Shown here: piece by piece, positions 58,140 to 64,000 of the stretch
How positions within the stretch are numbered: the first letter of the stretch is position 1
How the letters are laid out: the number at the start of each line of letters is the position of its first letter
From: Diphasiastrum complanatum
Taxonomy: Eukaryota > Streptophyta > Lycopodiopsida > Lycopodiales > Lycopodiaceae
Length of the DNA stretch: 64,000 nt
Assembly (NCBI GenBank): GCA_029204225.1
Contig: CM055097.1
Span: 37,126,976 to 37,190,975 of the forward strand
Direction of reading: 5' to 3'
Translations under genes and position numbers: made by a program
The notes under the pieces: generated by a model
Told to the model about the DNA's origin: nothing
The model's database searches: none
The model's input: the letters and a program-made list of their open reading frames with translations, nothing else

Positions 58140-59440
58140 GCTTCTTGCTTTAACCCCTTTGTAAATATGTCAGCTGTCATGTACTAAGTTCTGCAAAATT
58201 TCAGACTTAACCTCCTTGTTGAGTATCTTTCTCTTGATATAGTGGTACTTAATCTCGATGTGCTTGCTCCTAGAGTGAAGTCTAGGATTGATCGTTAATG
58301 CAATAGCACTCTGATTGTCGCATTGAATCATTGTTGGAGCAGACTGTGTGAGACCATTATTAGACAATAAATTCATCAACCAAATTCCCTCTTTGGTAGC
58401 TTGAGAGGTTGCAATGTATTAAGATTATGTAGATGATATTGCGATGGAGGTTTGTTTTTTACTGTTCCAAGATATTGGACTATTGTTGAACAGGAAGACA
58501 TATCCAAAAGTCGATTTTCTGGTGTCGATATCAGCTGCCCAATTTGCGTTTGTATATCCATGAAAAATATGGATATTGGATGGATCTCCACCACCATAGC
58601 AAATACATAGGTCAATAGTAGCTCGTACATATCTGATTACTCTGATAAGAGCTTTCTAGTGGATCATGCCAGGATTGGTCATGTATTGACTCAAGGAACT
58701 AATGACGTATGCAAGATCTGGCCTGGTCGAGATCATTGCATACATCAGGGATCTGATAATCTTGGTATGAATATCCCTTCATTTCTGCCTTCTCCTCATT
58801 GGTCTGAGGGAATTGCTCCTTGGATAATTTAAGACCTGGATCCATGGAATTATGTATAGGCTTGCAATTCATGAAATTGAATTTCGTCAACAAATTATAG
58901 AAGTACCTCTGCTGAGTAATGTAGAGAAGTCTTCTGCTTCTGTCTCTATGAATTTGTATGCCGAGACAGTAATGCACTTCTTCTAGATCTATAATCTCGA
59001 ATTCTTGGGATAGCATCCTCTTTGTATCCTTTGTTAGAGCAATATTGTTGCCAAGCATCAACGTATCATTCACGTAGAGTTTGGTGATGACAAAGAATTG
59101 ATTAATACCTTTGAAATATACATTACAGTCTGCAGAGCTAGGTTCAAAACCATGATCGATCAAGAACGTGTTGATTTGATGAAACCATGCTCTAGATGAT
59201 TGTTTCAGACCGTACAAAGCTTTATGGAGTTTGCATACCTGGTCTTCTTGACCATTGAGGATATAGCCTTCTGGTTGGATCATGTAGATGTCCTCCTCGA
59301 TAACTCCATTGAGGAATAATGTTTGTACATCCATCTGGTGTACCTCAAGATTTGCTACAACGTAAGTGGTAGTTCGAACCATCGAGTTTGTCTACCATTA
59401 GAGCAGACTGTGATTGCGAATCCATCTAAAATTTCAAGAT
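58140..59440 (-). pseudogene. Copia A fused gag start, RT and RNase H
   Basis: At about 59424 a gag start reads MDSQSQSALMVDKLDGSNYH. Within a few codons the sequence becomes RT in another frame (YVVANLEVHQMDVQTLFLNG, 59370-59310). A deletion has therefore joined gag codon 20 to the middle of RT and removed protease and integrase. RT continues CKLHKALYGLKQSSRAWF, LYVNDTLML (about 59090; the catalytic YVDD is YVND) and YCLGIQIHRDRS. RNase H pieces with HSRSKHIEIKYHYIKRK (about 58280) and MTADIFTKGL (58180) follow. Inactive. Confidence 0.88.
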
Positions 59441-59569
59441 GAGTGTATGCAGATAGTAGATTAATATGACTGGAAACAATTATAGCAAATGTCTACACTA
59501 TATCAGAACAATCGTTCTGATAATATTAGCTCTAGTTCCACCTCCAAGAATCAAAGAGTAGTAATTATA

Positions 59570-59581
59570 GCTCTCATACCA
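59570..59581 (-). promoter_or_regulatory. Primer-binding site of copia A
   Basis: Minus-strand TGGTATGAGAGC, one mismatch to the tRNA-Met site, directly after the 5' LTR. Confidence 0.85.
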
Positions 59582-60642
59582 TGTTAAGATTCGATGGGTT
59601 GACTATACCCGTTGCGACAAAAGAGAAGCAAACGGGGAATCCTCGGTGCATGCAACTATGTCTATCGGATTCAGACTGGATTCAGACCGACTTCAACAGG
59701 TCAAATCTGCCTTACTTGATTACAGCTTCGAAATCGCTGGATTTAGGCAGTCGATTCCATAGCCATGCATGAATTATCTTGATTATAGATTTAGCTTTGC
59801 GGAAGCATTTCAGGTGAGGTAATTAGAACGACAAATCGACATAAGCTATCAGTCATATGAAATAGTTTAATCTACGAATAAGTTTATTTGTTGACAATGA
59901 GCAATCAGAACATGAATGAAATGAGCATTCAAGGCAACATGCACGACCTAGATTATTGGAACAGAAAATTATTCACTTGTGAAGAAAATACAGCCTGAAT
60001 GCATTCAGACTCGCGATCTTCTTGAAACAATATGTTGTGATAACAAATAGGAGGATCAAATCAATTGCGTTCTGGAAGTTCAGCTTGATCGATTTGATCG
60101 ACAAGTGAGCTAACTCAATGTTCAAGAAGCTTAACTGAAGCAACTGATAAGTTGTTGTATATATACACATGGCTAAATGATTAAAAGAATAGCTAATCTG
60201 TACATTACAATTAGGATTAAGGCACTACGTGTTGTTGGTAGTCGCTCACGGACAATATCTGATTCATTGGAGATTTTTTTCCGGTCGTGACAAAGGTACT
60301 GTTGAGCCGTCGATGTGTCCGATGAATAGTCGATGGAGTCGACCAAGTTGGACTCCCTGATATGTCGAACAACTCGGAGAAGTCAGAGATGTTGGAGACG
60401 TCGGACAAATTAGAGATGTTGGACAAGCGGAGATGTCGGACAAGTTGGACAGTCCATTTGTCGGCCAAGTCAATATCGGGAAAGTCGACGGAAAACTGTC
60501 ATCGGCTTTCTTTGTATTTATGCAGACTGTCAAGAAACAAGTGTATTTCTAAAGAATATGCAACTATACAAATATTCACAACAACTAGTGAATGGATCTA
60601 GATTAACATAAAGATAGGGATGGAGAGGATAGAAATCCAACA
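59582..60642 (-). repeat. Copia A 5' LTR
   Basis: Starts TGTTGGATTTCTATCC at 60642 and ends ATCTTAACA at 59582. It contains the repeat block of TCGGACAAGTTGGA-type units (60345-60480). The uninterrupted LTR served to map the insertion point in its partner. Confidence 0.9.
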
Positions 60643-60647
60643 AACAA

Positions 60648-61045
60648 GAGAAATGGATCTTCTAAGAACTTCCTTGGCTTAAAGTGGGTGATAAGAATCG
60701 ATTTAACCCCTTTCCAAGTAGATTTGTCTTCGGCTGATTGGTTGAAGAACCAGTCTTGGGCTGCAACTTCTAGTGACATTGGGAATAGTTTTAATTTTTC
60801 TACCAGAGTCTGTTCACCGTAGATCTCGCACGCTTGTTCGTAGATCTGGATCAGATCTGTCGATACATCATATTTTGGCATTTTGAGATGAGGCTCTGAA
60901 CTACTTGCAAGGGTATGACAAGTACGGGTTGACCCATTGGATCCATTGTTGCTGGTCCTACTTCTGCTTCAATTCGTGCGACTGCAACTCTTGGGAGGTT
61001 TGGTGCTTGATTTCCAACTCTTCCTACTACTGATTGTCCTGACAT
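60648..61045 (-). pseudogene. Ty3/gypsy element B, 5' part of gag
   Basis: Starts MSGQSVVGRVGNQAPNLP at 61045. It continues MDPMGQPVLVIP, MPKYDVSTDLIQIYEQACEI, VAAQDWFFNQSAEDKSTWKG and HFKPRKFLEDPFLL, where copia A enters. Each block has its counterpart in element A (15846-16245). The gag resumes at 50582. Confidence 0.88.
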
Positions 61046-62315
61046 TCCGGGGAGTTTAGGGTTGTTGGATCTTGATAGATGTGTGAAAAGAAATTTGGAT
61101 CTGTGAAGATCTGATCAGTTTCAATGGCTATCAGTGTGACTTTAGCTGCTTTTCGGTGGTTTTTTCTTGATTTTTCTCTGATCCTTGCTCTGATTGGCCT
61201 GAGATTTTCACAGTAGATAGATCTGAGGTAGATCTTTCTATTGTTCTTATATATGAGGGTTACTCATGCAAGGGTTGGCTATGTGAGAGTTCTTTCTATT
61301 GTTTTGCAGACAAAAAGTCTGATTTCTCAAGATCTACTAGAAAGTAACTCTCGTAGGCTTCACCGGAGCTGGATTGGCTCTGTACAAAGTGGCGAGGGTT
61401 AACTCTCGCAGATTTGGAAGTTATTGATGTTTGATGATGTCACTTTTTGGCTTACAGATCAACCAATACTTCAAATTAACTCTCGTAGACTTGATAACTG
61501 ATGGAAAATGACATTTCGGAAACAATGGAACAATCGACAAGAGTTACTTATGCGAGGATTCTCTGATTCTGATGATTTTTCTCAATTTTAGACACTTAAA
61601 CTCACTTTTTAGGTTACTGGAATAAAAGTTACTCGTGCAGACTCGTCTGTGAGCTTATCTCATTGAGATCTAGCTACATGAGGTCAGGCGAGAGTTAGTT
61701 GCCACAAAAAACTGAAAAAATGATTTCTACGAGGGTTCTACCTTTGCTTTTGCTCTTCTAGATCTTCGAAACTCTTGCAAGAGGTGTTAAACTGAAAAGT
61801 AACTGTTGTAGATCATCTGTGAGCTTGTCTCAGTGAGAACTAGCTATAGGAAGTCTAGCAAAGGTTATTGAGTAGTTTTGAATTTTTTTTTTATTTTACA
61901 AGAGATTTTTGATTTTTTTATGGTTTTTTTTTTCTGATTTTTCAAAATCTGATGGGAACTAACTCTCGCATGCTTCTATGCAGGTCTGGAACAGTGTTCT
62001 CAAGATGTTGCCAGTCATGTGAGAGTTATTGTTCACTAGTTTGGGAGAAATAAAGTCTGATGTGATTTTAGCCCACTTTTTCACTCAAAAAATGTAGATT
62101 TATGGGTTTTTTTGATGGTTGTGATGAAATGTCAAGCCCTTAGAGGCTGTTTTAGGTCTCCACTACCTCTCCACACCTCCTCCGCTAGCTTCCAACAGCT
62201 CAATCACTCAAAAACAGGCAAAAGGACAAGCCTATACTACCCCAAAACAATCTAAAACTCACTAAAATAGACAAAAACAACTAAAATGACAACTAAACTA
62301 GTTAGTAATGGCCTA
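61046..62315 (-). other. Leader of gypsy element B with GCGAGAGTT motifs
   Basis: About 1.27 kb from primer site to gag, long for most elements and typical of the Ogre/Tat/Athila group. AACTCTCGCA/TGCGAGAGTT and relatives recur at about 61349, 61395, 61469, 61550, 61688, 61965 and 62018. No open frame is supported. Confidence 0.65.
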
Positions 62316-62333
62316 TCCCCGGCAACGGCGCCA
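62316..62333 (-). promoter_or_regulatory. Primer-binding site of gypsy element B
   Basis: Minus-strand TGGCGCCGTTGCCGGGGA, the hallmark primer site of Ogre/Tat/Athila-type elements. The exact priming tRNA is not assigned here. Confidence 0.88.
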
Positions 62334-62334
62334 C

Positions 62335-63584
<1,250 letters not shown>

Positions 63585-63602
63585 TGGCGCCGTTGCCAGA
63601 GA
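63585..63602 (+). promoter_or_regulatory. Primer-binding site of a second gypsy element
   Basis: TGGCGCCGTTGCCAGAGA, same primer-site type as element B with changes in the last bases, on the plus strand. Confidence 0.85.
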
Positions 63603-64000
63603 GTAGATTAGCATTTTTTTGTTTTTTTAGCTTGCATGCATTCATATTGTGTTTGTTACTTTTGTTTTGTGGAATGGATGTGTGGAGGGTAGTTTAGTGT
63701 GGAGTAGATGTTAGATTTGTTGTTTTTTCATGATTTGTTGCTTGTATAATCTGTGGAGAGAGATTGAAAGGTGAAAACCATCAAATTTCAGCTTCCTATC
63801 CCTTCCATAGATCCTAAAAATTAGAAAAACCCAAAAAATCAGAAAAACCATGTAGTTTTGACAAACTGTCCAGAAAAAGAGCCAAAAAACATCTATCAAA
63901 CCTCATAACTTTCTGTTCTGATCAAACCAACCTTCGTCCACCTGGCAATACGTTTTGCCACATCATCAGTACCTATAGTTAGTTAGGCGAAGGTTAGTTC
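63603..64000 (+). other. Start of the leader of the second gypsy element
   Basis: Internal sequence after the primer site, cut by the window edge. The last bases (GGCGAAGGTTAGTTC) may begin a motif array like those of A and B. No coding sequence. Confidence 0.5.

Overview
This window is repeat-dominated nuclear DNA of a land plant. It has GT-AG introns, MIKC-type MADS-box genes, Ty1/copia and Ty3/gypsy LTR retrotransposons with plant-type primer-binding sites, and long GA/CT and AT microsatellites. A non-LTR retrotransposon with a restriction-like endonuclease and divergent MADS genes make a fern (or another large-genome, non-flowering plant) my best guess. That placement is inference. I found no tRNA, rRNA, CRISPR or bacterial-type operon.

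Layout. 1-9 kb: a decayed minus-strand non-LTR retrotransposon (1229-4289), then 4 kb of AT-rich DNA without a recognisable gene, then a 180-bp GA tract. 9.3-15.2 kb: fragments of several LTR elements (copia RT piece, array of GCGACA motifs, gag pseudogene with three zinc knuckles, 380-bp direct repeat, an LTR end with tRNA-Met primer site, an inverted-repeat structure). 15.2-26 kb: a long Ty3/gypsy element (element A, Ogre/Tat/Athila-like) on the plus strand with leader, gag, protease, RT, RNase H, integrase and an extra third ORF; a 1,249-bp solo LTR with perfect target-site duplication splits its pol. 26-28 kb: a chromovirus integrase/chromodomain remnant and simple repeats.

28.4-41 kb is the host-gene part: three related MADS-box loci. 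Two minus-strand copies (28439-29525 and 35102-36358) lie in a roughly 2-kb segmental duplication and are degenerate. The third, plus strand at 39665-40982, keeps an open spliced frame of 288 codons and ends in four tandem LxLxL (EAR-type) motifs. Between the two degenerate copies sits a tandem array of a miniature LTR retrotransposon (30542-31920) with only about 52 bp between LTRs, flanked by a perfect 5-bp duplication.

43.4-49 kb: a copia RNase H fragment, a copia-type LTR, and a DNA-transposon-like locus with a broken, intron-containing, DDE-transposase-like gene and a recurring GGTACT motif. 49-62.3 kb is a four-level nest on one target: gypsy element B (same family as A, minus strand) is split by copia A (50588-60642), whose 3' LTR is split by copia B (51123-57600), whose gag is split by a shortened chromovirus derivative (55168-56345). 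The window ends with two head-to-head gypsy LTR regions whose primer sites point outward.

Almost every coding region except the plus-strand MADS gene carries stops or frameshifts. The retroelements are therefore mostly fossils, and insertion order can be read from the target-site duplications.
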